Shown here piece by piece: positions 23,564-33,469 of a stretch of DNA of 64,000 nucleotides (the first letter of the stretch is position 1; every line of letters begins with the position of its first letter). Under the pieces are notes generated by a model, which saw only the letters and a program-made list of their open reading frames with translations, did no database searches and was not told the origin of the DNA. This DNA is from Arenicola marina. Its lineage: Eukaryota; Annelida; Polychaeta; Arenicolidae. The stretch lies in contig OZ025265.1 of NCBI GenBank assembly GCA_964019135.1, positions 4,532,318 through 4,596,317 of the forward strand, written 5' to 3'. The position numbers and the translations under genes are program-made.

Positions 23564-23929
23564 CCTGTATATGACGGGGGAGGGGGGGGGGGGCAAGGGG
23601 GATCGTGTTCCAAAATCACGACAAACTAACTTATTTATTCCCAGGTCACGATGAATTAAATGGAAACTCACCGCTTACAATGGAAGGGGCGGATATATGA
23701 TATAAATTGGCGATTTCACGGGCATTTAATATTAAGATTCTCAGTTCACGATTAATGGAAATTAAATCGTCCTTTATCACGACGATCGGCTAATAATACC
23801 CCAATGCCAGTTCAAAGCAAAATGTTTTCCGCGTTTCCAGTTCACGTTGATGAAATGAAAAGCCCATTCCCGGGGAACGGAAATACCCCTTGCCACCGCC
23901 CCCCCCCCCCCCCATGTATATACCATAGG
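23564..23929. mobile_element. Inverted-repeat (MITE-like) element in the intron
   Basis: The left end reads CCTGTATATGACGGGGG, a G run, then GCAAGGGGGATCGTGTTCC. The right end, read on the other strand, is CCTATGGTATATACATGGGG, a G run, then GCAAGGGGTATTTCCGTTCC. The imperfect terminal inverted repeats span about 45-50 bp around a roughly 270-bp core without coding capacity. The interior repeats CACGATGAA / TTCACG motifs. Confidence 0.6.
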
Positions 23930-24109
23930 CGTCATTCTGTCATACTATTTGACCCAGTTACAATAAGCTGTATCACAACATGATCAGGGGCAGAGATTTC
24001 GGATACTGTTGTGACAATGACCTGATAATTAATTAATTAATATTCAGTTGATGGCTCTTCGGCATGCCCGGTTACTGTAATAATTCCATTTACAGGGGTG
24101 TTCCCAGCA

Positions 24110-24480
24110 ATTATCTATACTTTAACAGTGTTTCTTTCCAAACGATATGGACATCGTATCCTTCTAGTAATGTTCCGAATTTCAGTGCATCTTACCTACG
24201 GATCTCGAATTTAACAGTACATTCTGAAAAACCTCGACTCTAACAGTGTATCTTTCTGACAAACCTCGACTTGAACAGTCAATATTTCGTACGGATCTCG
24301 ACTTTAACATTGTATTATTCCTACCGATCTCGACTTTAACATTGTATTATTCCTACCGATCTCGACTTTAACATTGTATTATTCCTACCGATCTCGACTT
24401 TAGCATTGTATCTTTACTACGGATCGCCACTTAATTAGTGTATCTTTCTGATGGATCTCGATTTTAACAGTGCATCTTCA
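24110..24480 (+). repeat. Degenerate 32-bp tandem repeat, about 11 copies
   Basis: Central units near 24,295-24,400 are nearly identical and contain TCTCGACTTTAACATTG and TATTATTCCTACCGA. Flanking copies decay in both directions (AACAGTGTATCTTTCTGA variants). The array is intronic. Confidence 0.85.
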
Positions 24481-24545
24481 AAGTGTGGGTTCGTCCGAAC
24501 CTCCCGACCCCCCCCCCCCCCACCCCCCTTCCTGGGGACGCCCTT
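24480..24545 (-). mobile_element. C-rich fragment resembling a transposon end
   Basis: Read on the - strand it begins CAAGGGCGTCCCCAGGAAGG, runs through a long G tract and reaches GGTTCGGACGAACCC. The pattern of a GGGCG start followed by a G tract resembles the element ends at 12,893 and 51,724. No partner end is seen. Confidence 0.3.
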
Positions 24546-25338
24546 GGTTTGAGGCTTACGCGTAGAACGCTTACACTTTTCAACGGTGAACAAATAGATA
24601 AACGCTCTCATATAGTACATATATAGTATGTGACCCGATTAAAATGGCAGCCCACGGGGTCACCCACTAGAACCACCACATGAGGACTACCGCCAACCGT
24701 TTGTACAGACCATAATGCTCCTTCATGGCAGTAGCATTGACCCTAGTTAATAATGAATGCATTGCGGGTTTTCTGCCTTCTCGAAATAAGAACACTTCCA
24801 AAGTTTTATGTCTGCCATCCAAATAAAAGCCAAACAGCCTGGGGGTGGGAGAAGGATATCGACACTGATGGCTCAGAATGCCGCCCTAGTCTCGCGATGG
24901 AACATCGCTAGGTAGTCTCGCGTGATCTCGCGTGATCTCGCGTGGTGAGGTTATGTGATGTGATTGGCTGAATGGCCAGTCACGTGATGCCGCGCTGATC
25001 CGTCTACCTCATTGCTAGGAAACAGAAAACATGTGGCGGCACAAAGCAAAATTCAAGGGGATCAAAATAAGGGTTAGATATTCATGTCGTCTGGTCCTTA
25101 TTTAATCCTATATTAATGCCCCAAAACAACATAACAGCGTGTTCGATCGTTCCATGTTATTATCGTCCAAGCGCACGACAAAACATACTGTGCTTTATGC
25201 TTCATTCGTCATAACACGAATAGTAACGGGAAAGAAGTTGCTTCGAAAACACGGCGCCATAAGTAATCATGTCAGGTGAGGGCGATGTGCATGCTTTTAT
25301 GTATCTCTACATGTTGCTATGGAAATCTCACAGCCAGT

Positions 25339-25360
25339 GTTGGCTTTCTTTTCTTTTCAG
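25339..25360 (+). promoter_or_regulatory. 3' splice acceptor with strong pyrimidine tract
   Basis: GGCTTTCTTTTCTTTTCAG is a textbook animal acceptor. The exon begins at 25,361 with CC, which completes the codon left open by the donor at 23,268. Confidence 0.7.
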
Positions 25361-25467
25361 CCCCCAGGGTGGCCTCCAGCTCCAAGCCTGGTCTTGTGCC
25401 TCCATTGCCTTCCAACGCCAAGCGCGTGAAAACCCCCGCCACAGTCCCGGCAAAGACTGGATCTTGA
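25361..25467 (+). CDS. C-terminal exon of the single-pass membrane protein
   Basis: Joined to the exon at 22,160-23,267, this exon adds a Ser across the junction and then 34 residues (PRVASSSKPGLVPPLPSNAK, then a basic Thr/Pro-rich end finishing KTGS) before TGA at 25,465-25,467. The spliced product would be 404 residues from the visible ATG. The composition (Ser, Pro, Lys, Arg) continues that of the upstream tail, which supports the join. The stop codon is the last triplet of the first copy of a 37-bp tandem repeat, so the extra copies fall in the 3' untranslated region. An in-frame ATG inside the preceding intron gives a longer open frame, but it is not needed. No domain is recognised. Confidence 0.65.
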
Positions 25468-25541
25468 AACCCCCGCCACAGTCCCGGCAAAGACTGGATC
25501 TTGAAACCCCCGCCACAGTCCCGGCAAAGACTGGATCTTGA
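25431..25541 (+). repeat. Three perfect or near-perfect 37-bp tandem copies at the stop codon
   Basis: Copies lie at 25,431-25,467, 25,468-25,504 and 25,505-25,541, and each contains CCCGGCAAAGACTGGATC and ends CTTGA. The first copy encodes the last residues of the membrane protein and its stop. Confidence 0.92.
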
Positions 25542-25689
25542 GACATGTGGAAAACACTGCGTTCAAGCTGGAAATCTTCGCCAAAGCGAAACTGCAGACA
25601 ACACAATTCATTGTTTTTGTAGCCATTAGAAGTTGTCAAAACACTATTAATTATTAAGACATGTTATGCGAGTACCACGGATACAATTT

Positions 25690-26170
25690 TATATAGATAC
25701 TCCAGTCATTAGACTCGACAAGGAACATGACCACCCAAGCATAAATAGATATATTATCATTGGTATATTTGCAATTACTGACATTCAGCAATCCTTGCAT
25801 GTTAATAAATGTAGAGTGTGAAGCGATTGTATACTCAGATACATTGTCAGAGCTACCGTCATTGTTAATTACAGATGTGGGAGGGCAAATGTTGCCGATA
25901 AAGTAGCCGATCATAAAATGGACAAAAGTTCAGATATTAAGTTGCGTGATTGTTGAGGGCTTCGTAACATAGCAGGAGGTTTGGGTAACCATGGGACCAT
26001 AATAAGAGCATTTCTTTTGTGAATCACTAAGTACGAGGCTGGCTCAAGAATCAGAAATAACCAATTTGTGTATGTCTGTCTTTAATAATGGTTTGCTTTG
26101 CAAGTATATAAGTGACGTTGGCAGTCATGTTCCTTGTCAAGTCTCATTATAAACCCCGTGTAAACGTATT
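25690..26170. repeat. Widely spaced inverted repeat, possible MITE
   Basis: AGACTCGACAAGGAACATGAC-like sequence at 25,711-25,731 is matched on the opposite strand by GTCATGTTCCTTGTCAAGTC at 26,126-26,145, with one mismatch. Weaker symmetry continues outward (CCACGG / CCGTG and TTTATA motifs). The interior is AT-rich and non-coding. The rest of 25,541-26,511 holds nothing else I can name. Confidence 0.4.
25804..25809 (+). terminator. Possible polyadenylation signal AATAAA
   Basis: AATAAA lies 337 bases after the stop of the membrane-protein gene, in AT-rich sequence. It is plausible as the 3' end signal, but such hexamers are common. Confidence 0.35.
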
Positions 26171-26515
26171 AGGCAAGTTTAGGTCATTGCATATTGCGCT
26201 GGTTCTACAAGGAGTAAGCGACATGGTTCAAGGCTTACGCTTGCCACAATGCTCCACGATAAATACATATGTAACGTTTATATTGTCGTTCAATCTGAGA
26301 TTATACCAGCCGCATTGCTATAAGGTTATTATAGTTAGTTGTCATTACGTTTGTTATGCTATGTGTAAAATATAGGCTTTAACCGCTGCCAACTCTGATA
26401 TTGTGAAGGGCCAAATACGAGGAGTGACTTCTTTGTCCTTGCGAAGAATGACATGGGCTCGTTATCCGGCACAAACATATGACACATACATGTGCACAGG
26501 CGGGGTTCCAATTAG

Positions 26516-26870
26516 CAACCGTTGCCACGGTGTACCCCCAAAGCCTCCAGCCACGTTGCCACGGTTTGACCCCAAGGCCTCCAGCCACGTTGCCACGGTG
26601 TGACCCCAAGGCCTCCAGCCACGTTGCCACGGTGTGCCCCAAGGCCTACAGCAACGTTACCACGGTATGACCCCAAGGCCTCCAGCCACGTTGCCAGGGT
26701 GTGACCCTAGGCCTCCAGCCACGTTGCCACGGTGTGAAACCAAGGCCTCCAGCCACGTTGCCACGGTGTGACCCCAAGGCCTCCAGCCACGTTCCCACGG
26801 TGTGACCCCAAGGCCTCCAGCCACGTTGCCACGGTGTGACCCCAAGGCCTCGTTATCAACAGCCACGTTA
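26516..26870 (+). repeat. 34-bp tandem array, about 10 copies
   Basis: The unit contains GCCACGGTGTGACCCCAAGG followed by CCTCCAGCCACGTT. There are ten tandem units with point variants and a few 33-bp units. Short open frames on both strands merely translate the repeat. Confidence 0.95.
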
Positions 26871-27583
26871 TGAAACACGGCGTCTGCTTTCTACGATTGG
26901 ATGGGATTAAATCGATTTTTTTTATTCGGGTAATAAGTGGATATGGACCGTTAGTTAATTCAATAAGGCATCAATCCGGTTATGTGTCAATATTCAAGAC
27001 ATCTTTACTCAACTTGATCTATCGAGGGTGTCATTGGTGTCAGTGTCAGTGCGTTCTTAAGTTGGAAGCAGCATTTATTTGACGCAGTCACATATTAGTG
27101 AAAAGCAGAGCTTCATGGAAAATGCGAATGTACAGTCGTGAAGATGTATTGGAATAATGTTAAGGACGCTTGAGGGACAACCAATGCAATATGTAACAAT
27201 ATACAGTTGTATTGATATCACAAACTTAACTACGATGACGAGAGACGAAAAGCAGTTTTTGTTATTTTCTGCCGAAACTGACACATCAGTATTATTTAAT
27301 ACAGTATACTAATCATTCCCTGCACCCCTTCTTTCCACCCACCACCAGGTCAACAAACTGTGTTAAGTTTGGCTCAAGCTATGTAGCATGGTACACGCGC
27401 CTGACGGCCGATTCTTCATCTGCTATCTGTGACATAATCTTAGCTTTTCCTTGAATGTATACTCCTCTCGAAACGCATGTTTATGCCAGCAGCTTGAGGC
27501 CACTAGCGCAAGCATAGGTTAGACCAGCCCGCAGACCTTCCCGGTATAACGTTCAAAGGGCTGCAGAGGTTGTAAACAAATAT
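26871..27583. other. Spacer, nothing recognised
   Basis: AT-rich non-repetitive sequence with open frames under 75 codons. I see no gene, RNA or named repeat. Confidence 0.5.
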
Positions 27584-27842
27584 GGGTCTGGAAGTGGGTG
27601 GGGGCGGGGGGGGGGGGGATTCAGTGTCCAGTGTCGATTTTTCAAAATGTTCAGCATCGAATGTCGATTTTTTCACGATGTTCCGTGTCGCTTTTTGGCA
27701 AAGTCCAGTGTATTTTTTTTTCTAAAATGCCACAATCTGTGTCAATGTCGCTTTTCCAGATCCTCAGTGTCGGAATTTGGGAGTCAATGTGGAATGTCGA
27801 ATCAAACATGCCTTTATCGCCATTTACTCCTTCCAGAACCCT
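27584..27842 (+). mobile_element. TIR element family 1, copy B (about 259 bp)
   Basis: It begins GGGTCTGGAAG and ends CTTCCAGAACCC. The interior has CAGTGTCCAGTGTCGATTTT and related CAGTGTCG motifs. Copy A (15,769-16,035) is the reverse orientation of the same layout, and copy C (45,231-45,455) has the same orientation. Non-coding. Confidence 0.75.
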
Positions 27843-27925
27843 ACAGATGGGGTTTGAACCCGAGACCTGCTGGTCTACAATGGTGAGCGTTACTTCACGG
27901 TCAAGGCGGCATCCTGGTACAATAT
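27843..27925 (-). other. Possible tRNA-like repeat remnant
   Basis: On the - strand the order is GCCGCCTTGACCGTGAAGTA and then GGTCTCGGGTTCAAACCCC, giving a B-box-like GGGTTCAAACC. It directly abuts the TIR element. There is no credible cloverleaf; it may be the head of another SINE. Confidence 0.3.
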
Positions 27926-28249
27926 ATATACAATTGAGGGGGTCTTAATAGCGCAATAATATAATATCATTGACGTTTACTATGCTGTGAATATATTGAT
28001 ATGTGGACATGTCCTGTGTACTTGAACAACTAGGATAATTATAGTCTATTCTATGGCGGTGAATTGTATCATCACACCACGAAGCCAAGGCTGGTCTATG
28101 TAAAAAAGCAGCTACACATTTATACTAATTTCTAATGTCTACCAATAAAGCGAACTTCATTCGGATAGCAAAACGCTGTTTATATGAATATTATTTGGGC
28201 AACCCCCCCCCCTTTCCCTCTTCTGCAAAACATACTCCATGTCAATCAA
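27926..28249. other. Spacer, nothing recognised
   Basis: About 320 AT-rich bases with a short C tract near 28,203-28,213. No gene is seen. Confidence 0.5.
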
Positions 28250-31140
28250 TGATTGCATAGATTCTATGTTCTGCTATTACATCAATGATTACACACACTC
28301 CATATTCTGATATTACATTGATGATTACACTCACTCCATGTTCTGATATTACATTGATGATTACACACACTCCATATTCTGATATTACATTGATGATTAC
28401 ACACACTCCAGGTTCTGGTATTACATTTATGATTACTCTCACTCCATGTTCTGGTATTACATTGATGATTACCCACACTCCATGTTCTGCTATTACGTTG
28501 ATGATTATACTCACTCCATTTTCTGATATTACATCAATGATTACACACACTCCATGTTCTGATATTACATTGATGATTACACTCACTCCATGTTCTGATA
28601 TTACATTGATGATTACACGCACTCCATGTACGTATATTATATTGATGATTACACTCACTCCATGCTCGGCTATTACATTGATGATTACACACACTCCAGG
28701 TTCTGGTATTACATTTATGATTACACTCACTCCATGTTCTGGTATTACATTGATGATTACCCACACTCCATGTTCTGCTATTACGTTGATGATTATACTC
28801 ACTCCATTTTCTGATATTACATCAATGATTACACACACTCCATGTTCTGATATTACATTGCTGATTGCACACATCCCATGTTCTGATATTATATTGCTGA
28901 TTACACTCACTCCATTTTCTGATATTACATCAATGATTTCACACACTCCATGTTCTGATATTACATTGATGATTACACTCACTCCATGTTCTGATATTAC
29001 ATTGATGATTACACGCACTCCATGTACGTATATTATATTGATGATTACACTCACTCCATGCTCGGCTATTACATTGATGATTACACACACTCCAGGTTCT
29101 GGTATTACATTTATGATTACACTCACTCCATGTTCTGGTATTACATTGATGATTACCCACACTCCATGTTCTGCTATTACGTTGATGATTATACTCACTC
29201 CATTTTCTGATATTACATCAATGATTACACACACTCCATGTTCTGATATTACATTGCTGATTGCACACATCCCATGTTCTGATATTACATTGATGATTAC
29301 ACTCACTCCATGTTCTGATATTACATTGATGATTACACGCACTCCATGTACGTATATTATATTGATGATTACACTCACTCCATGCTCGGCTATTACATTG
29401 ATGATTACACACACTCCAGGTTCTGGTATTACATTTATGATTACACTCACTCCATGTTCTGGTATTACATTGATGATTACCCACACTCCATGTTCTGCTA
29501 TTACGTTGATGATTATACTCACTCCATTTTCTGATATTACATCAATGATTACACACACTCCATGTTCTGATATTACATTGCTGATTGCACACATCCCATG
29601 TTCTGATATTATATTGCTGATTACACTCACTCCATTTTCTGATATTACATCAATGATTTCACACACTCCATGTTCCGATATTACATTGATGATTGCTCTC
29701 ACTCCATGTTCTGGTATTACATTGATGATTACTCTCACTCCATGTTCTGAAATTACATTGCTGATTACATACACTCCATGTTCTGCTATTACATTGATGA
29801 TTACACAACTCCATGTTCTGATATTACATTGATGATTACACTCACTCCATGTTCTGCTATTACATCAATGATTACACTTACTCCATGTTCTCCTATTACA
29901 TCAATGATTACATAATTCCATGTTCTGCTATTACATCAATGACTACACACGCTCCATGTTCTGCTATTACATTGGTGATTACACTCACTCCATGTTCTGC
30001 TATTGCATCAATGATTACACTCACTCCATGTTCTGGTATTACATTGATGAGTACACACACTCCATGTTCTGCTATTACGTTGATGATTACACACACTCCA
30101 TGTTCTGATATTACATTGATGATTACACTCACTCCATGTTCTGATATTACATCAATGATTACACACACACCATTTTCTGATATTACATTGCTGATTGCAC
30201 ACATTCCATGTCCTGATATTACATTGCTGATTACACCCACTCTATGTTCTGATATTACATTGATGATTACACTCGCTCCATGGTCTGCTATTACATTGAT
30301 GATTACACTCACTCCATGTTCTGCTATTACATCAATGAGTACACTCACTCCATGTTCTGCTATTACATTGATGATTACACTCACGCCATGGTCTGCTATT
30401 ACATTGATGATTACACTCACTCTATGTTCTGATGTTAACATCAATGATTACACTCATTCCATGTTCTGCTATTGCATTGATGAGTACACACACTCCATGT
30501 TCTGCTATTACGTTGATGATTACACACACTCCATGTTCTGATATTACATTGATGATTACACTCACTCCATGTTCTGATATTACATCAATGATTACACACA
30601 CCATGTTCTGATATTACATTGCTGATTGCACACATTCCATGTCCTGATATTACATTGCTGATTACACCCACTCTATGTTCTGATATTACATTGATGATTA
30701 CACTCGCTCCATGGTCTGCTATTACATTGATGATTACACTCACTCCATGTTCTGCTATTACATCAATGAGTACACTCACTCCATGTTCTGCTATTACATT
30801 GATGATTACACTCACGCCATGGTCTGCTATTACATTAATGATTACACTCACTCTATGTTCTGATGTTAACATCAATGATTACACTCACTCCATGTTCTGC
30901 TATTACATTGATGATTACACTCACTCCATGTTCTGATGTTGACATAAATGATTACACTCACTACAGGTTCTGTTATTACCTCAATGATTACACTCACTCC
31001 ATGTTCTGCTATTGCATCAATGATTGCACTCACTTCATGGTCAGATATTACATTTATGATTACACTCACTCCATGTTCTGCTATTACATCAATGATGACA
31101 CTCACTCCATGTTCTGCTATTACATCAATTATTACAGGGA
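28250..31140 (+). repeat. 36-bp tandem array, about 80 copies, with higher-order repeats
   Basis: The unit contains GATTACACTCACTCCATG and TTCTGATATTACATTGAT. As 36 is divisible by three and the unit lacks stops in one frame on each strand, roughly 510-codon frames run on both strands. These encode monotonous 12-residue repeats (such as ITLTPCSDITLM) and are not credible genes. Blocks recur at about 396 bp (28,626 to 29,022), 324 bp (29,022 to 29,346) and 431 bp (30,421 to 30,852). The right edge decays near 31,100-31,140. Confidence 0.96.
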
Positions 31141-32235
31141 GTTTAATGAGTAATGAGAGTAGATGCATCAACCTGTAACACGAAGGAAAGTGAGAAGTAA
31201 TGTCGAAGCAAGCCAATGCAAAAAGGTATGTTAAAAGTAAACGACAAACGCCGATATCCTCAAGACATTAGGGGATATCGATATGGAGAAAGGTGAACAC
31301 GTTCGGGTTCGTGGTGACTAGAGTCCTGGGGAACAGCTGCTTAAACTGAATCAAGGCGGTATCGTACATCGCGGACAGTAAGCAGAGGGACCTATACCCA
31401 TTCATAGCTCTACAATCGACCAGACAGTCTATCTCCCCCATGGCTCACATGGGACTCACACACCCATACACACGGGGTTAATACCGTGCACTTTTGTTTA
31501 TGTCAGTCTTGTCTGTCGACCACTATCATCAGTGAGCAATAACACACCACCGCGTGCAGCCTCGGGCGTTGTTATACGAAAAACCAATATATCTCATATT
31601 TAAATGGAAGCTATTTGCGTAGTCTCGCCACTAGGGAATAATTAGACTTTCAATAGATCTCTCGCAACCACTGGGGTTGTGTACCATAGCCTTGTCGTCC
31701 GCCCTCTGTTTATAATGTGGCTTAGGCCGACGAGCTGGTTGCGAAACGTGCGCGGCTTAAGATCGATAGTTGGCAACGATTTTTGTCACAGATGTTCAGT
31801 GCAAAAATAAGTCCTCAGCCCTGTAGGGGCTGGCAGTTGCCATCTGACTGTTGCACCGAAATAGAAACACTTCCATCGCCGTTGTAAATCCAGCACTGAT
31901 AATGCTTTCTTTCCCTCAGGAAATATTACAGTGACATGGCTGTGTCTTATGAATCAGCGAAATTGAGTTTAAGGATTCACCGGCACTGTGTTACAGCCAA
32001 AACATCGCCTGCTCATGGGCCTTGGTGATTGGTAACAGGTGTAGCGGAAGTCAAAAGGAACAAGAACATAGCATACACTATCTTTCATGGTGGTGGTATC
32101 TATGTACGTGTAACTGTAACACATGTAAATTTAGTTCGGTTGGATGATCCGTAAAGTAAATCCTACGGATCCTAAATAAATAAGCGGTACACGCCTCATT
32201 CGGTACTACCAGATAGCATGCTGAGAGCCTTACCG
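31141..32235. other. Spacer of about 1.1 kb, nothing recognised
   Basis: Non-repetitive sequence without a supported gene; all open frames are short. I see no LINE, SINE or inverted-repeat signature. Confidence 0.5.
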
Positions 32236-32766
32236 ATACACAACACCTAGATCCATTGATCCCTCCTACCATTAAACGACGTGCATACCATCAGATCGCC
32301 TACACCTAGATCCATTGAGCCCTCCTACCATTAAACGACGTGCATACCATCAGATCGCCCACACCTAGATTCATTGATCCCTACTACCATTAAACGACGT
32401 GCATACCATCAGATCGCCCACACCTAGATCCATTGATCCCTCTTACCATTAAACGACGTGCATATCATCAGATTGCCCACACATAGATCCATTGATCGCC
32501 CACACATGGATACATTGATTCCTCCTATTATTAAACGACGTGCATACCATCAGATTGCCCACACCTAGATCCATTGATCGCCCACACCTTGATCCATTGA
32601 TCCCTCCTACCATTAAATGACGTGCATACCATCAGATTGCCCACACCTAGACCATTTATCGCCCACACCTGGATCCATTGATCCCTCCGACCATTAAACG
32701 ACGCGCATATCATCAGATTGCCCACTCCTAGATCCATTGATCGCCCACACCTAGATCCATTCATCC
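32236..32766 (+). repeat. 59-bp array that converts to an 82-bp array
   Basis: The first four units (to about 32,470) are 58-59 bp and contain CCATTAAACGACGTGCATAC and then CATCAGATCG. The next three are about 82 bp because the CACACCTAGATCCATTGATC segment occurs twice in each. A partial unit ends the array near 32,766. The longer unit probably arose from an internal duplication that was then itself amplified. Confidence 0.92.
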
Positions 32767-33469
32767 GGATCTGCCTTCGCGCCAAAATTCAAATGGGAAG
32801 ATTCCCTTGACAGCCACCAATCACATCCCACTGACCACTGACGTAAAGCGCATGAATAATAGAGGCATGAAACTTGCCTTTCCTGCCAAGCGTCCATCAA
32901 TAATAGATTTGATTGGACGAGGTGCTCTGGCATGACAAAGATCTAGGCGCTGTCATTAGAGGGACTCAAGGGGTTGGACAAAGGGCAATGTGCCTTCCGA
33001 TCAGCGCCGATGCTCGGGTTAACGAGCACTGCGGCTAGTGGATTGACGGTTAGTTGCTATGGCTTTCGGTTTCGATGTCGTTTTCTCTCGTGCATTGTTG
33101 GCGTTTCGCGCTGTGTAGGAACAAGGAAGCGAGAGAAGAACGACCTGACTTTTGGACTAAAGCCGATTTCGTACCTATTTCTTGTGACGTCAGCGTTCGC
33201 ATCACCAACGCCTTATAAGCTGACTGATTATTACAGATGATACCGGCCCCCGTGGCATATAGCCAGTCAAAGGTTGAAATGTCTCACTTGATGAGTTGAA
33301 AGTTTAGCTGGTTAGCCGGCAGGTACTTCCGCCTGCAGCGTCGGGTCTGTAATGCTACCTGAGATCCTTACCTGAGAGAAGCAGATATATATAGCAGAAG
33401 ATCTTATACGTTGAGGCTTTAAGCAGATATATACAGGCCAAAAAGGGCCAAAAAAACTCCCTGGATAAT
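32767..33469. other. Spacer, nothing recognised
   Basis: About 700 non-repetitive bases. The longest open frame (88 codons at 32,974-33,240, +) has no recognisable domain, so I do not call it a gene. Confidence 0.5.

Larger units (their letters stand above)
23274..25338 (+). other. Intron of the membrane-protein gene (intron 23,268-25,360)
   Basis: The inferred intron is 2,093 bp. It holds an inverted-repeat element (23,564-23,929), a 32-bp tandem repeat (24,110-24,480), a C-rich transposon-like end (24,480-24,545) and a three-copy 10-bp repeat, TCTCGCGTGA, near 24,915-24,944. No coding sequence is supported inside it. Confidence 0.6.

Noticed and set aside
28242-29832. Paired 510-codon frames on opposite strands
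   Set aside because: Their period is exactly 12 residues from the 36-bp unit. Opposite-strand symmetry of this kind is expected from a stop-free unit.
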